Shown one piece after another: positions 18,751-27,155 of a DNA stretch of 64,000 nt. The DNA is from Sneathiella sedimenti (GTDB taxonomy: Bacteria; Pseudomonadota; Alphaproteobacteria; Sneathiellales; Sneathiellaceae), in the NCBI RefSeq assembly GCF_017313765.1, contig NZ_JAFLNC010000001.1, positions 186,001 to 250,000 on the forward strand, read 5' to 3'. The notes below the pieces were generated by a model. That model saw only the letters and a list, made by a program, of their open reading frames with translations, ran no database searches and was not told the origin of the DNA. Numbering within the stretch: position 1 is the first letter of the stretch; every line of letters begins with the position of its first letter. Position numbers and translations under genes: made by a program.

Positions 18751-19326
18751 ATGGACCGAATAAAAACAAACCTGCCGATTTCTTCCAACAGCCTTTCGGA
18801 AATACGGGATTACTGGGTGAATTTAAGGCAGAATAGATTAATGCCGAACAAGAAGGACTTCAGTCCCGCAGCAATTGTTCGCCATTTACCCAATATCGCT
18901 CTTGTCGATGTTTTCCAAAACCCACTTCGATTTCAGTACCGTCTATTGGGAACCAGGATTACGGAGTTGGCCGGTCGAAACGCCACCGGCAAGTGGTTGA
19001 ATGAAGAGCTCTATGGCGACAGAACTAACGACATACTCTGGATGTATAAAAAATGCGCCTCCACCAGGCAACCGGTTGCCGTTCGCGAACAGATACAGTT
19101 TGCCGATAAATCCTGGTTAAATGTCGATGTCGCCGCCTTTCCCATGAGCGACACAGATAATGAAATTAGCACGATTTTAGGGGCGGTTGATCTGACAAAA
19201 ACGGACGCAAAACTTCCCTCCCCCGGCTCCACGTTTATTCTGAATTGGCAGGCCGTCAAAGAAACCGTCATGTCTTCCTCCCTGCGCGACCAGCATTCCA
19301 AGAAAGCCGAGTGCGGGGAAAACTAG
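18751..19326 (+). CDS. PAS_5-domain protein
   Basis: 191-residue cytosolic protein of the PAS_5 type, common and mostly unstudied in Alphaproteobacteria. Typical segments are WVNLRQNRLMPNKKDFSPA (about 22-40), LPNIALVDVF, LRFQYRLLGT, GRNATGKWLNEE and a final LGAVDLT strand. No output domain (kinase, GGDEF, HTH) is attached, so it is a sensor-only module or a protein-interaction domain. It may share a transcript with the FecR gene. The C-terminal 30 residues look disordered. Confidence 0.8.
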   Translation: MDRIKTNLPISSNSLSEIRDYWVNLRQNRLMPNKKDFSPAAIVRHLPNIALVDVFQNPLRFQYRLLGTRITELAGRNATGKWLNEELYGDRTNDILWMYKKCASTRQPVAVREQIQFADKSWLNVDVAAFPMSDTDNEISTILGAVDLTKTDAKLPSPGSTFILNWQAVKETVMSSSLRDQHSKKAECGEN

Positions 19327-19367
19327 GTGACGGTTAACGGATAAAATAACGTTTCCGGATGAGTCTC

Positions 19368-20504
19368 TTACAACTGGTCGTCAAATAACGGATTGCTCTC
19401 GAATTCTTCCTCAATCGCGCCGATTGATGCACCGGATGCAGCGGACTCAGACAAAAAGGCAATATGAAATAGAGCGTCTCCCTGGTTTACCAACGGCATC
19501 GTCACGGTACCGATGATAAGCCCATTCGTGGTGGCACGCACTTCCGTTTCCCGCCCACCAAAAGGATCCGAAACCATTCCGAGAAGGTCACCCGCATGAA
19601 CAAAGTCGCCAACTTTGCTCCGAGTGCGCAAAAGACCGCCATCCGGCGCTCGCAACCATGCGCTTTTGGTCGCCACGGCTGTTTTTCTGACCTTCTTTCT
19701 GGCTGAACGGGCCGCACTCTTGCTGGAGACCATGTTCAGGTGCCGCATGACTCTCAGAACTCCGGAAACGCCCACACGCACGGCAACCTCGTTGAATCGC
19801 AACGCCTCTCCTGCTTCATAAACCATGACAGGTATCCCGAGCTCACTTGCGGAGTTTCGCAACGAGCCATCCCGCAGTGACGAATTCACGATAACCGGAG
19901 GCTCGAACGCCTCCGCCAGGCTCCGCGCCTTCTTGTCATTCAGATCGACGCGAACCTGCGGCAGATTATTGCGGTGTATCGCAGCTGTATGTAAATCGAT
20001 GCCGAAATCGCATAGCCGGACAGCTTCATTGAGGAAAAGATGGGCAAGACGGGACGCGAGGGAGCCCTTGGCATTGCCGGGAAACGACCGGTTAAGATCC
20101 CGACGGTCCGGCAAATAACGGCTTTGACCGATAAAGCCAAACATATTGACAATCGGCACCAACAACAAGGTACCCGAAATACGACGGAGCGCCATCAACC
20201 TCGCAAGGCGACGGATTATTTCGACACCAAGTATCTCGTCACCATGGATAGCCGCGCTGACAAAGATAGTCGGCCCCTCACGTTTGCCATGTATCACCAA
20301 CACAGACAATGTCGCCGGTGTGTGATCGGACATCATGCTCAGCGGAATATCGACGATCCGTCGCTGACCGGCGGGAATAGTTTCGCCGGCCAGTTCAAAA
20401 GGTTTACGCAAGCTTCTGGCTCCGGCTGAATTTTCTGCCTCTTGTATGAGTTCGGCCGGCCTTGGCGTTTTTCTCAATGAATTCGATAATCTTCGACGCG
20501 ACAT
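19368..20504 (-). CDS. Succinylglutamate desuccinylase/aspartoacylase-family protein
   Basis: Zinc-carboxypeptidase-like hydrolase. Metal and catalytic motifs: AAIHGDE (His and Glu ligands), [31 protein letters not shown] (third His ligand) and VYEAGEA (catalytic Glu). A C-terminal beta domain with [15 protein letters not shown] and HAGDLLGMV resembles a biotinyl/lipoyl-like fold seen in this subgroup. The start is uncertain: ATG 20504 overlaps rimK by 101 bases; TTG 20411, with GGAG eight bases upstream, would overlap it by only 8 and still keep the whole conserved region, which begins at KPFELAGE. Its position directly behind rimK suggests it removes or trims an amino-acid tag, but that is inference. 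Confidence 0.82.
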   Translation of the reverse strand: MSRRRLSNSLRKTPRPAELIQEAENSAGARSLRKPFELAGETIPAGQRRIVDIPLSMMSDHTPATLSVLVIHGKREGPTIFVSAAIHGDEILGVEIIRRLARLMALRRISGTLLLVPIVNMFGFIGQSRYLPDRRDLNRSFPGNAKGSLASRLAHLFLNEAVRLCDFGIDLHTAAIHRNNLPQVRVDLNDKKARSLAEAFEPPVIVNSSLRDGSLRNSASELGIPVMVYEAGEALRFNEVAVRVGVSGVLRVMRHLNMVSSKSAARSARKKVRKTAVATKSAWLRAPDGGLLRTRSKVGDFVHAGDLLGMVSDPFGGRETEVRATTNGLIIGTVTMPLVNQGDALFHIAFLSESAASGASIGAIEEEFESNPLFDDQL

Positions 20505-21333
20505 CAATACCGGTGGCCTTCTCGACACCTTCAAGCCCGGGCGAAGAATTCACTTCCATCACCACGGGGCCGGCATTTGATCGCAACATATCGACGCCAC
20601 AGACGTTTAGCCCCATCGCACGAGCCGATTTCAGCGCGGTTGACCGTTCGGCGGCGGTTATTTTAATAGCCTCAGCCGAGCCGCCACGATGCAGATTTGA
20701 GCGGAAGTCTCCCTCCGCGCCACGCCGGATCATGGAGGCGACAACCTTATCGCCCACGACAATACAGCGTATATCCTCGCCATTGGCTTCCTTGACGAAT
20801 TGTTGCACCAGAATATTCGTGTTCGTGCCGCCAAAGGCCTGGACTATGCTTTCCGCGGCTTTCGGAGTTTCACCCAATACAACGCCAATACCCTGGGTTC
20901 CTTCGAGGAGCTTGATAATGACCGGCGCACCGCCGGCAAGTTTAAGCAATTCTGTCGCATCCGACGTGCGGTGGGCGAAAACAGTTACAGGCAGACCTAT
21001 ATTCTCACGCGACAACAATTGCATGCTGCGCAGTTTGTCGCGCGACCGCGAGATGCCCACCGACTCATTGACCGGGTACACGCCCATCATTTCAAATTGG
21101 CGCAGAACGGCAGTACCAAAAAAGGTTACCGACGCGCCAATGCGAGGAATTACCGCGTCATAGCCCTTTAAACTTTCACCCTTGTAGTGAATTTCCGGAT
21201 CCCCGGAAGCGATGTCGATATAGCAACGCAGATGATTGATAACATCAACCTGATGGCCTCGTGCTTCCGCTGCTTCGATCATTCGTTTATGTGAATACAG
21301 TTCCGCATTCCGACAGAGTAGAGCGATTTTCAT
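20404..21333 (-). CDS. rimK: Ribosomal protein S6-glutamate ligase RimK
   Basis: 309-residue ATP-grasp ligase that in E. coli adds glutamates to the C-terminus of ribosomal protein S6. It matches E. coli RimK almost throughout: [68 protein letters not shown] and [13 protein letters not shown], which contain the ATP-, Mg- and substrate-binding residues. The C-terminal tail [13 protein letters not shown] is basic and lies beyond the usual end. It overlaps the upstream retropepsin-like gene by four bases (ATGA), so translation is coupled. The neighbours make this a rim-type protein-modification operon. Confidence 0.95.
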   Translation of the reverse strand: MKIALLCRNAELYSHKRMIEAAEARGHQVDVINHLRCYIDIASGDPEIHYKGESLKGYDAVIPRIGASVTFFGTAVLRQFEMMGVYPVNESVGISRSRDKLRSMQLLSRENIGLPVTVFAHRTSDATELLKLAGGAPVIIKLLEGTQGIGVVLGETPKAAESIVQAFGGTNTNILVQQFVKEANGEDIRCIVVGDKVVASMIRRGAEGDFRSNLHRGGSAEAIKITAAERSTALKSARAMGLNVCGVDMLRSNAGPVVMEVNSSPGLEGVEKATGIDVASKIIEFIEKNAKAGRTHTRGRKFSRSQKLA

Positions 21334-21824
21334 GAATCTCGCCTTTCGATAGTGGACTTGGTGGTACCTTCCGCACGTTTGCGGTTGGCAATGAATGACC
21401 GGTTCGGGTCGATTAAAAAGCGGCCCTTCAGGGCCTGGCGTCCTAGCAGCAGACGAAACCCCATAAGTCCCCGGTCGGCCAAGGTCACTTCGATTGGCCA
21501 GGTCGTCCCCCCTAAACAGACATTGATCTCGATAACATAGCGCGGATGGCTATGGCCGGTTGAACTCGTCACTTCCCGTTCATCCCGGATTTCCGCAATG
21601 CAATTGACGGCTGGCTCCCGCCGCCTCTGCATCGGATACAGGACAAAGGAAACATGCGGTGCGCCGCGTTCCATGAATGTCTGAATATGGATCGCATGAA
21701 TCGCCGACGTTCTTGCACCGCTATCAATCTTCGCCTTGATCGGCTCCGATAGCAAGTCAGGGAAGGTGACCCATTCGCGCCATCCGATAACTTTTTGATT
21801 CTGGAGTTTCTTCGCGGTACTCAC
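21330..21824 (-). CDS. RimB-like retropepsin-fold aspartic protease
   Basis: 164-residue protein of the family once called ATP-dependent zinc protease and now placed with retropepsin-like peptidases. The catalytic Asp lies in [14 protein letters not shown] (about 31-44); [17 protein letters not shown] near the C-terminus is the second conserved block, and [11 protein letters not shown] and WPIEVTL form the flap strands. In Pseudomonas a protein of this family, RimB, works with RimA and RimK to control ribosome modification. Here it directly precedes rimK with a four-base overlap, and no rimA is visible. The tail after residue 145 is basic and probably disordered. Confidence 0.82.
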   Translation of the reverse strand: MSTAKKLQNQKVIGWREWVTFPDLLSEPIKAKIDSGARTSAIHAIHIQTFMERGAPHVSFVLYPMQRRREPAVNCIAEIRDEREVTSSTGHSHPRYVIEINVCLGGTTWPIEVTLADRGLMGFRLLLGRQALKGRFLIDPNRSFIANRKRAEGTTKSTIERRDS

Positions 21825-21825
21825 C

Positions 21826-22197
21826 CTAGGCGTCCTGATCCGAATTGCCGGTTCGGTTCGAATTCTCAGACTCCGGGTCCTCTAGCGCATCGGAATCCTG
21901 GTCTTTATCAAACCCGGCGATACTCGCTTCGTTCAAGCGCCGATAGCTGGCAAAGGTCCGTTGGTTGACCACTGCAAAATAGGTTCCAAGATCGACAAGG
22001 ATATATCCTGTTTCATATAATCCGCGCCGAATTGCCTCTATTTGCTCGGGCCATAACCTCCGCTGGTTCAGTAATCGACACATCAATTTCATAGAAATAC
22101 GATAGCGGCCCCGCGGCTTACCGCCAAACGAGTGATCATAAAGCGCGACAAGCCGATCCACCACCTCCGCATTCGAATAATCAAGACTACCCGGCAC
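21826..22197 (-). CDS. Conserved protein of unknown function, first gene of the rimK cluster
   Basis: 123 residues that I do not recognise as a named family. The first about 85 residues look folded and helical with a short strand pair at the end (RGRYRISMKLMCRLL, EQIEAIRRGLYETGYILVDLGTYFAVV), the pattern of a small winged-helix-like domain, followed by RTFASYRRL. The last about 35 residues are Asp/Glu/Ser/Asn-rich and disordered. The stop lies one base from the next start, so it is translated with the RimB-like protein and RimK. It could be a DNA-binding or adaptor protein for the cluster. Confidence 0.7.
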   Translation of the reverse strand: MPGSLDYSNAEVVDRLVALYDHSFGGKPRGRYRISMKLMCRLLNQRRLWPEQIEAIRRGLYETGYILVDLGTYFAVVNQRTFASYRRLNEASIAGFDKDQDSDALEDPESENSNRTGNSDQDA

Positions 22198-22258
22198 TAC
22201 AACCCCTCCTCACATATTATCGCCAACCAACAACACACGCCGAATTTACCAAAAAATA

Positions 22259-22287
22259 TTGATATAGCAAATTTTTCTTTCTTTATA
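22259..22287 (+). promoter_or_regulatory. Possible promoter of the magnesium operon
   Basis: TTGATA (22259-22264), a 17-base spacer and TTTATA (22282-22287) lie in a very AT-rich 90-base stretch between the divergent rimK and CNNM operons. The start codon is 54 bases after the -10 box. No magnesium riboswitch-like structure was seen in the short leader. Confidence 0.4.
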
Positions 22288-22340
22288 GCAAAATATTAGT
22301 TATTTATAAAGTAGAAAATATATTTCAAAGGGATTTCAGC

Positions 22341-23750
22341 TTGAGCTCAATTGCATTCCAGGTGACGGCTATAGTTGCATTGCTCGCGGCCAATGCCTTC
22401 TTTGTTGCAGCTGAATTTGCTTTGGTCTCGGCACGAAATTTCCGCATTGAACCGAAGGCGCGCGCCGGCAACAAAGCGGCCCGACTGACACTTTTCATTA
22501 AAGGGGACATCGACGCCTACCTGTCTGCTTGCCAGCTCGGCATCACCATGGCTTCGCTCGGACTGGGTTGGTTGGGAGAACCCGCAGTCGCAGCTCTTTT
22601 AAAGCCGGTTCTTGCCCCGCTTGATTTGCCGCTTACAACATTACATACGATTGCTTTTATCGTTGGCTTTGTTGTTTTCTCCTCCCTGCATATCGTCGTT
22701 GGCGAACAGGTCCCGAAGACACTTGCCATCCGAAAAGCCGAGCCAGTTTCCATGCTGCTGGCCTATCCGTTACATTGGTTCTATCGCACGATTTTCCCGT
22801 TGAGCTGGCTGCTGAACTGGTCTTCGCGCGCCATTCTTCGTCTTTTTAATGTTCGGGAAGCAAGCCATGCAGATGTCCTGACAAGCGACGAACTGCGGGG
22901 TTTAATTCATGTCTCGGTTCAGCATGGTGAAGTCGCGGCTGAACGTGCGGCGATGTTGCATAATCTGTTCCGGTTTGATGAACGCTCCATAGAGCGAGTG
23001 ATGGTGCCCCGCATGGAAACCCAGGTCCTGCGGCTGGACGCATCTAACGAACGCAACCTTAATGTGATCAGAACAAGCCAATTTTCACGATTCCCCGTCT
23101 TGCAAGGCGAGCAGGATGACGTGGTTGGCATAATCTTGGTACGCGACTTGATAAACGCCATCATCGATGGAACGCCTGCGCCCTGGACAGATTTGAAAAG
23201 TTATTGTCGTGACCCGCTCGTTGTCCCGGAGTCCCTAAAAGTTGCTGAAATGTTCGACGTCATGCGGAACACACGATCCCATATGGCCTGTGTCATCGAT
23301 GAGTATGGTGCTTTCTCCGGATTGGTCACGCTGGAGGACTTACTTGAGGAAATCGTCGGTGAAATTTCCGATGAAACCGACAAGGTAGAGCCCGTATACC
23401 CCATTATCTGGAAAGACACATATTGGGTGGCCCATGGACTGGCACCGCTAACAGATCTTGAAAGAGAAACCAGCTTTCAAGTCGATGAATCGACCAGCGT
23501 CAATACTATTTCCGGCCTGATTATGAGCGAACTTTCCCGCATGCCCGTTAAGGGAGATAAGGTGATAGTCAACGGGTTCAGGTTTAATGTATTGGCCATG
23601 AAAGATCGTCATGTAGAAAGAATTCGTATCGATACGATGACAACAAATCTGGACCTCCCTGACGGGGGTTCAGATACGGAATTGCCGGACCCAGATCAGG
23701 CACCGGCGCCGGACCTCGAACGTGATCGAGCGCCCCCTAAAGGAGATTAA
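22341..23750 (+). CDS. CNNM/HlyC-CorC family transporter
   Basis: 469 residues. Domains: CNNM transmembrane domain with about four helices (1-190, including NAFFVAAEFALVSAR and the conserved GWLGEPA), a CBS pair (about 205-335; VMVPRMETQVLRLD, FPVLQGEQDDVVGIILVRDL) with an acidic linker EDLLEEIVGEISDE, and a C-terminal CorC_HlyC domain (345-435). Such proteins export Mg/Co or adjust Mg homeostasis. The start is TTG at 22341, preceded by AAAGGGA; no ATG lies nearby. The tail of about 30 residues is Asp/Pro-rich. It heads a four-gene operon with overlapping or nearly overlapping genes that ends with mgtE. Confidence 0.9.
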   Translation: MSSIAFQVTAIVALLAANAFFVAAEFALVSARNFRIEPKARAGNKAARLTLFIKGDIDAYLSACQLGITMASLGLGWLGEPAVAALLKPVLAPLDLPLTTLHTIAFIVGFVVFSSLHIVVGEQVPKTLAIRKAEPVSMLLAYPLHWFYRTIFPLSWLLNWSSRAILRLFNVREASHADVLTSDELRGLIHVSVQHGEVAAERAAMLHNLFRFDERSIERVMVPRMETQVLRLDASNERNLNVIRTSQFSRFPVLQGEQDDVVGIILVRDLINAIIDGTPAPWTDLKSYCRDPLVVPESLKVAEMFDVMRNTRSHMACVIDEYGAFSGLVTLEDLLEEIVGEISDETDKVEPVYPIIWKDTYWVAHGLAPLTDLERETSFQVDESTSVNTISGLIMSELSRMPVKGDKVIVNGFRFNVLAMKDRHVERIRIDTMTTNLDLPDGGSDTELPDPDQAPAPDLERDRAPPKGD

Positions 23751-23755
23751 AGCAC

Positions 23756-24595
23756 ATGGAAGATCCATCACTTTGGCTTGAAAGCGGCAAAACAGCCGGC
23801 ATGGAGTTGCTCTCTAATTTGATTGATGCGTTGCCCGGCCTTCTTGGCGCAATAGTTCTATTAATTGCCGGCTGGTTGATTGCCCGGTTTCTGCGGGCCA
23901 TGTCGGCACGATTGAGCAACGGACTAAACCGCTTCTTTGAAACTGTAATGCCGACGGGTCGGCTCGCCAGTTTTCGGATATCCCCAAGGTCAGCCCAGTT
24001 CATCGGAAATGTAGTCTATTGGTTGACCATCCTGTTTGCCATCACACTTGCCGCGGATGTCGCCTCTTTTGAGACATTTTCGTCCTGGCTGGCGGTAATT
24101 TTCGGATATTTGCCGCGGGTTCTGGGCGGTGTGTTGATCGTAATTGTTGGATATTTACTCGGCGCTGCCATACGTGATCTTGTCTCCACAGCCCTGGTTT
24201 CCATGGCCGTCGGACAAGGAGAGATGATCGGCATTTTTGCGCAGTGGGCCACGTTCCTGACGGCCGTGATTATCGGCATCGAGCAAATTGGCATCGACGT
24301 AACATTCCTGATCGTGATCATCTCCATCGTTATGGGAGCGGTTATGGGCGGGATGGCCATCGCATTTGGTCTTGGCGCGCGGCCGCTGACGAGTAACCTG
24401 ATCGGTGCCCATTATTTACAGCAACAGTACTCTCCGGGGCAGGTCTTGATTATTGGTAGCGATGAAGGCCAGATTCTGGAATTCACGCCAACCGGTGTCA
24501 TTCTGGAAACATCCGCTGGTCGCCTATCTGTCCCTGGCGAGGCCTATTTCCATAACCAGATCACGCTTAAAGAGGGGGACCTTGTCGATGCCTAG
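23756..24595 (+). CDS. Mechanosensitive-channel-like membrane protein (CmpX/TM-helix-repeat type)
   Basis: 279-residue inner-membrane protein with about five hydrophobic helices: LLGAIVLLIAGWLIARFL, WLTILFAITLAA, VLGGVLIVIVGYLLGA, FLTAVIIGIEQIG and FLIVIISIVMGAVMGGMAIAFGLG. The first and third are the amphipathic conserved TM-helix repeat found in CmpX-like relatives of MscS; the last resembles the glycine-rich pore helix. The small C-terminal domain (about 215-279) looks like the MscS beta domain. It starts five bases after the CNNM gene and overlaps the next gene by eight bases, so it is part of the magnesium operon; osmotic or ion-flux sensing is plausible. Confidence 0.8.
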   Translation: MEDPSLWLESGKTAGMELLSNLIDALPGLLGAIVLLIAGWLIARFLRAMSARLSNGLNRFFETVMPTGRLASFRISPRSAQFIGNVVYWLTILFAITLAADVASFETFSSWLAVIFGYLPRVLGGVLIVIVGYLLGAAIRDLVSTALVSMAVGQGEMIGIFAQWATFLTAVIIGIEQIGIDVTFLIVIISIVMGAVMGGMAIAFGLGARPLTSNLIGAHYLQQQYSPGQVLIIGSDEGQILEFTPTGVILETSAGRLSVPGEAYFHNQITLKEGDLVDA

Positions 24596-25448
24596 TGCTT
24601 CTCCTCTCAGCGTTGCGTTTATCGAACGCAACCCCAGCGCCGCAGCGCGGATTCTGGAAAATCTGGCAATTGACGACGCGGCTGCGCTGATTAGCGTCTT
24701 GCCAGGCTATGCGAGCGCTTCGGCTCTCGGCCGGATGACTCCTTTTGCCGCAGCCCAGTGCATGGCACAGCTTGATACGGATCAGGTTGCCCATCTATTG
24801 CGAACGATGATGTTTCTGGATGCCGCGAGTATTCTACGGGTAATGAGCGTTGAAAATCGCGATGCCGTAATGGAGGCGCTACCATTCGACCTGGCAAGAG
24901 ACTTCAGAAAATCGCTCAATCATCCGCGCAATTCTGTTGGCGCGTGGATGGATCAGCGCGTGTCCCCATTGCCCTTGTCACGCACTGTTGCCGACGCCTT
25001 AAAGTACGCGAAGCGCAAAACCCGCCCCGAAGGCGATGAGCTGTTCGTGGTTGATGATGCGCATCGATTTGTCGGCGTTATTCGGATATCGCACCTCGTC
25101 CAAAAAGACGGCAAGGCAGCGCTGCAGGATGTTGTAAACAGCGCCCCTCCCACCCTTTCAAATAGGGCTACGCTGGCTTCCGTTGTCAATTCACCTCATT
25201 GGGACGAACATGCCAGACTTGCCGTCGTTGGCAGAAAAGGCAATTTCCTTGGGACATTGTCACGCAGCCTCGCACGCCAGGGTATAGCTGACGCCCTTCG
25301 GGACCCCAACAGCCTGACCTCAACCTCGATCCTTACTCACCTAATCAATAGCTGCTTCGTTACTTTTGTCGGGTTAATAGGCCTGGTTTTGAACCCAGCG
25401 GACACACAAGGCCCCAAAACAGATTTGGAGACCAAACATGACGGGTAA
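24588..25448 (+). CDS. MgtE-like protein with N and CBS domains but no transport pore
   Basis: 286 residues. Residues 1-105 resemble the MgtE N superhelical domain (repeated PSAAARILENL, TPFAAAQCMAQL, MMFLDAASILRVM units), 106-235 a CBS pair (VGAWMDQRVSPLPLSRTV, ELFVVDDAHRFVGVIRISHL), and only one hydrophobic segment follows (about 246-266, TSILTHLINSCFVTFVG), where MgtE has five helices. It is thus the cytosolic Mg-sensing half plus a single anchor. The ATG at 24588 follows AGAGGGGGAC and overlaps the preceding gene by eight bases; it overlaps mgtE by eleven. It may form mixed dimers with MgtE or regulate it. A degenerate former transporter is the alternative. Confidence 0.78.
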   Translation: MPSASPLSVAFIERNPSAAARILENLAIDDAAALISVLPGYASASALGRMTPFAAAQCMAQLDTDQVAHLLRTMMFLDAASILRVMSVENRDAVMEALPFDLARDFRKSLNHPRNSVGAWMDQRVSPLPLSRTVADALKYAKRKTRPEGDELFVVDDAHRFVGVIRISHLVQKDGKAALQDVVNSAPPTLSNRATLASVVNSPHWDEHARLAVVGRKGNFLGTLSRSLARQGIADALRDPNSLTSTSILTHLINSCFVTFVGLIGLVLNPADTQGPKTDLETKHDG

Positions 25449-26745
25449 TATCGACGACGCCATTGAACCGTTAGAACGGCGGTTCCTGCTGGATCATCCC
25501 TGGGATGCGGCCCGCCTACTTGAATCCCTGCCTTCCGATCAGGCAGCCGTTGCCTTGTCACGCCAACGCATAGAAGTTCTGGTTCCGGTTTGGCGGCGTT
25601 TGATGACGCCGATCGCAACAAGATTGCTCGGCAAGCTCCCGGATGCACGCGCCACGGAATTATTGTCCGTACTTTTACCAAATGAAGCGGCTCTGCTGCT
25701 TTCCTCCCTACCCGAACCTGATCGAGATAGATACCTGAACGCGATGGATGCCAGGGAGGTCTCCGACCTTAAAAAGCTGATGAGCTATCCCGACCGCAGC
25801 GCGGGTCGGCTAATGAACCCAGTGGAGGCGACCTTTCGAACCACCACAACGGTGGCAGAAGCGATTGATCAGTTACGGGAAACCCGATCAAGAAATACCC
25901 GCAGCCTGTTTCTCGTAGATGAGGAAAACCGGCTCTCCTCCAAGGTCTCTATCCAGGATATTGTGGTTGCCAATACGGACGACCGGCTACAGGACCTTGC
26001 CAAGCCGGTAACAGCCTATGTCAATCCTTTGTCGCCGCAGGACGAGGTTGTGGAACTTCTGGAGCGAGACCGACTCGCCGACTTGCCGGTGGTTGACCTC
26101 AATGGTGTTTTGATTGGCGTAATTCAACATGCGGCCCTGGTTGAAACCATTCAGTCGGATGCGACCGCGGACATACAGACTATGGTGGGTGCAAGTAAAG
26201 ATGAACGAGCGCTATCGAAACCGCTTTTTGCCGTGCGTAAGCGGTTGCCTTGGTTGCAGATCAATCTGTTGACCGCTTTCATGGCGGCAGCCGTCGTCGG
26301 GTTGTTTGAGGCAACAATCGCTCAATTCACCGCCCTAGCTGTCCTGCTGCCCGTCGTCGCAGGCCAATCCGGAAACGCCGGCGCCCAGGCCCTGGCGGTT
26401 ACCATGCGTGGCCTGGCGCTACGCGAAATTTCCACGAGTCAGGGATTTCAGGTCATGTTCAAGGAATTGAATGTCGGCTTCGTGAACGGCCTGGCCGTGG
26501 CTATCACCTGCGGCGTTGGAGTGTTTTTCTGGAGTGGCTCATTAGGCCTGGTCCTGGTCATCATGCTGTCCATGGTTCTGGCCATGGTCGCTGCGGGCTT
26601 CGCCGGAGCCATTGTTCCGATCGTGTTGACCAAATTGGGGCAGGATCCCGCCGTCGCCTCATCTATCATTTTGACAACCGTTACGGACATTGCCGGCTTT
26701 TTCTCATTCCTTGGCATCGCCACCATGCTGTCGTTCATGCTTTGA
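25438..26745 (+). CDS. mgtE: Magnesium transporter MgtE
   Basis: 435-residue Mg channel/transporter. The N superhelix (about 1-125), CBS pair (130-255; AGRLMNPVEATF, FLVDEENRLSSKV, LPVVDLNGVLIGVI), a plug-helix region and five membrane helices follow. Pore signatures are AGQSGNAGAQALAV (about 308-321) and the TM5 TTVTDIAGFFSFL with the Asp that lines the pore in Thermus MgtE. It works as a homodimer whose cytosolic domains close the pore at high Mg. GGAG lies seven bases before the ATG. As last gene of the operon, it places an importer with a CNNM protein that may export the same ion. Confidence 0.94.
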   Translation: MTGNIDDAIEPLERRFLLDHPWDAARLLESLPSDQAAVALSRQRIEVLVPVWRRLMTPIATRLLGKLPDARATELLSVLLPNEAALLLSSLPEPDRDRYLNAMDAREVSDLKKLMSYPDRSAGRLMNPVEATFRTTTTVAEAIDQLRETRSRNTRSLFLVDEENRLSSKVSIQDIVVANTDDRLQDLAKPVTAYVNPLSPQDEVVELLERDRLADLPVVDLNGVLIGVIQHAALVETIQSDATADIQTMVGASKDERALSKPLFAVRKRLPWLQINLLTAFMAAAVVGLFEATIAQFTALAVLLPVVAGQSGNAGAQALAVTMRGLALREISTSQGFQVMFKELNVGFVNGLAVAITCGVGVFFWSGSLGLVLVIMLSMVLAMVAAGFAGAIVPIVLTKLGQDPAVASSIILTTVTDIAGFFSFLGIATMLSFML

Positions 26746-26938
26746 CATACAAGCTGCCCTCCCCACTGGTCGCTTTAATGCGCTAGATGCAGGAAGCAAA
26801 GTCCTTGTGACAATAACCGGTTTCCTGCGACCATGCGCTCAAGGCAGGGGTTCGAATACCATGCGCCGAAACTCACCCTTAAGATAGCATCATTGCCGGT
26901 CAGTTTTTTTGGACTTCATATTGTTGGGACACTGTATT

Positions 26939-26978
26939 CCAATTGTCATCCTACTACATGGTGATTGGATGACATTGG
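26939..26978. repeat. Inverted repeat downstream of tRNA-Gln
   Basis: CCAATTGTCATCC (26939-26951) and GGATGACATTGG (26967-26978) pair over 12 bases with one bulged T and a 15-base loop. It lies 20 bases beyond the 3' end of the tRNA (minus strand), so it could stop transcription or guide 3' processing; no U-run follows. The rest of the 252 bases between mgtE and the tRNA shows no gene. Confidence 0.5.
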
Positions 26979-26997
26979 ACTTTGTGAAATGAGGTTC

Positions 26998-27072
26998 TGG
27001 CTGGGGTGGCAGGATTCGAACCTGCGCGTGACGGGATCAAAACCCGCTGCCTTACCGCTTGGCTACACCCCA
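26998..27072 (-). tRNA. tRNA-Gln (anticodon TTG)
   Basis: Reading the minus strand gives a complete cloverleaf: acceptor stem TGGGGTG/CACCCCA, D-arm GTAGCCAAGC...GGTAAGGC, anticodon loop TTTTGAT with anticodon TTG at 27038-27040, T-arm GCAGGTTCGAATCCTGC, discriminator G at 27001 and an encoded CCA at 26998-27000. It decodes CAA and, with wobble, CAG. The variable loop is short (class I). A hairpin lies just downstream. The gene shares direction with ispE but is separated from it by 83 bases. Confidence 0.97.
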
Positions 27073-27155
27073 ATGAGGAGCCTCTTTCTATCTAAAGGGC
27101 CCGCTAAGCTCAAGCCAAAATTTGAAAAAGTGGGGAAAAGGTCAATTTAGCTGAA

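Noticed and set aside
26848-26872. GGGGTTCGAATACC, resembling a tRNA T-arm near tRNA-Gln
   Set aside because: The T-stem does not pair (G opposite A) and no acceptor, D- or anticodon arm can be drawn.
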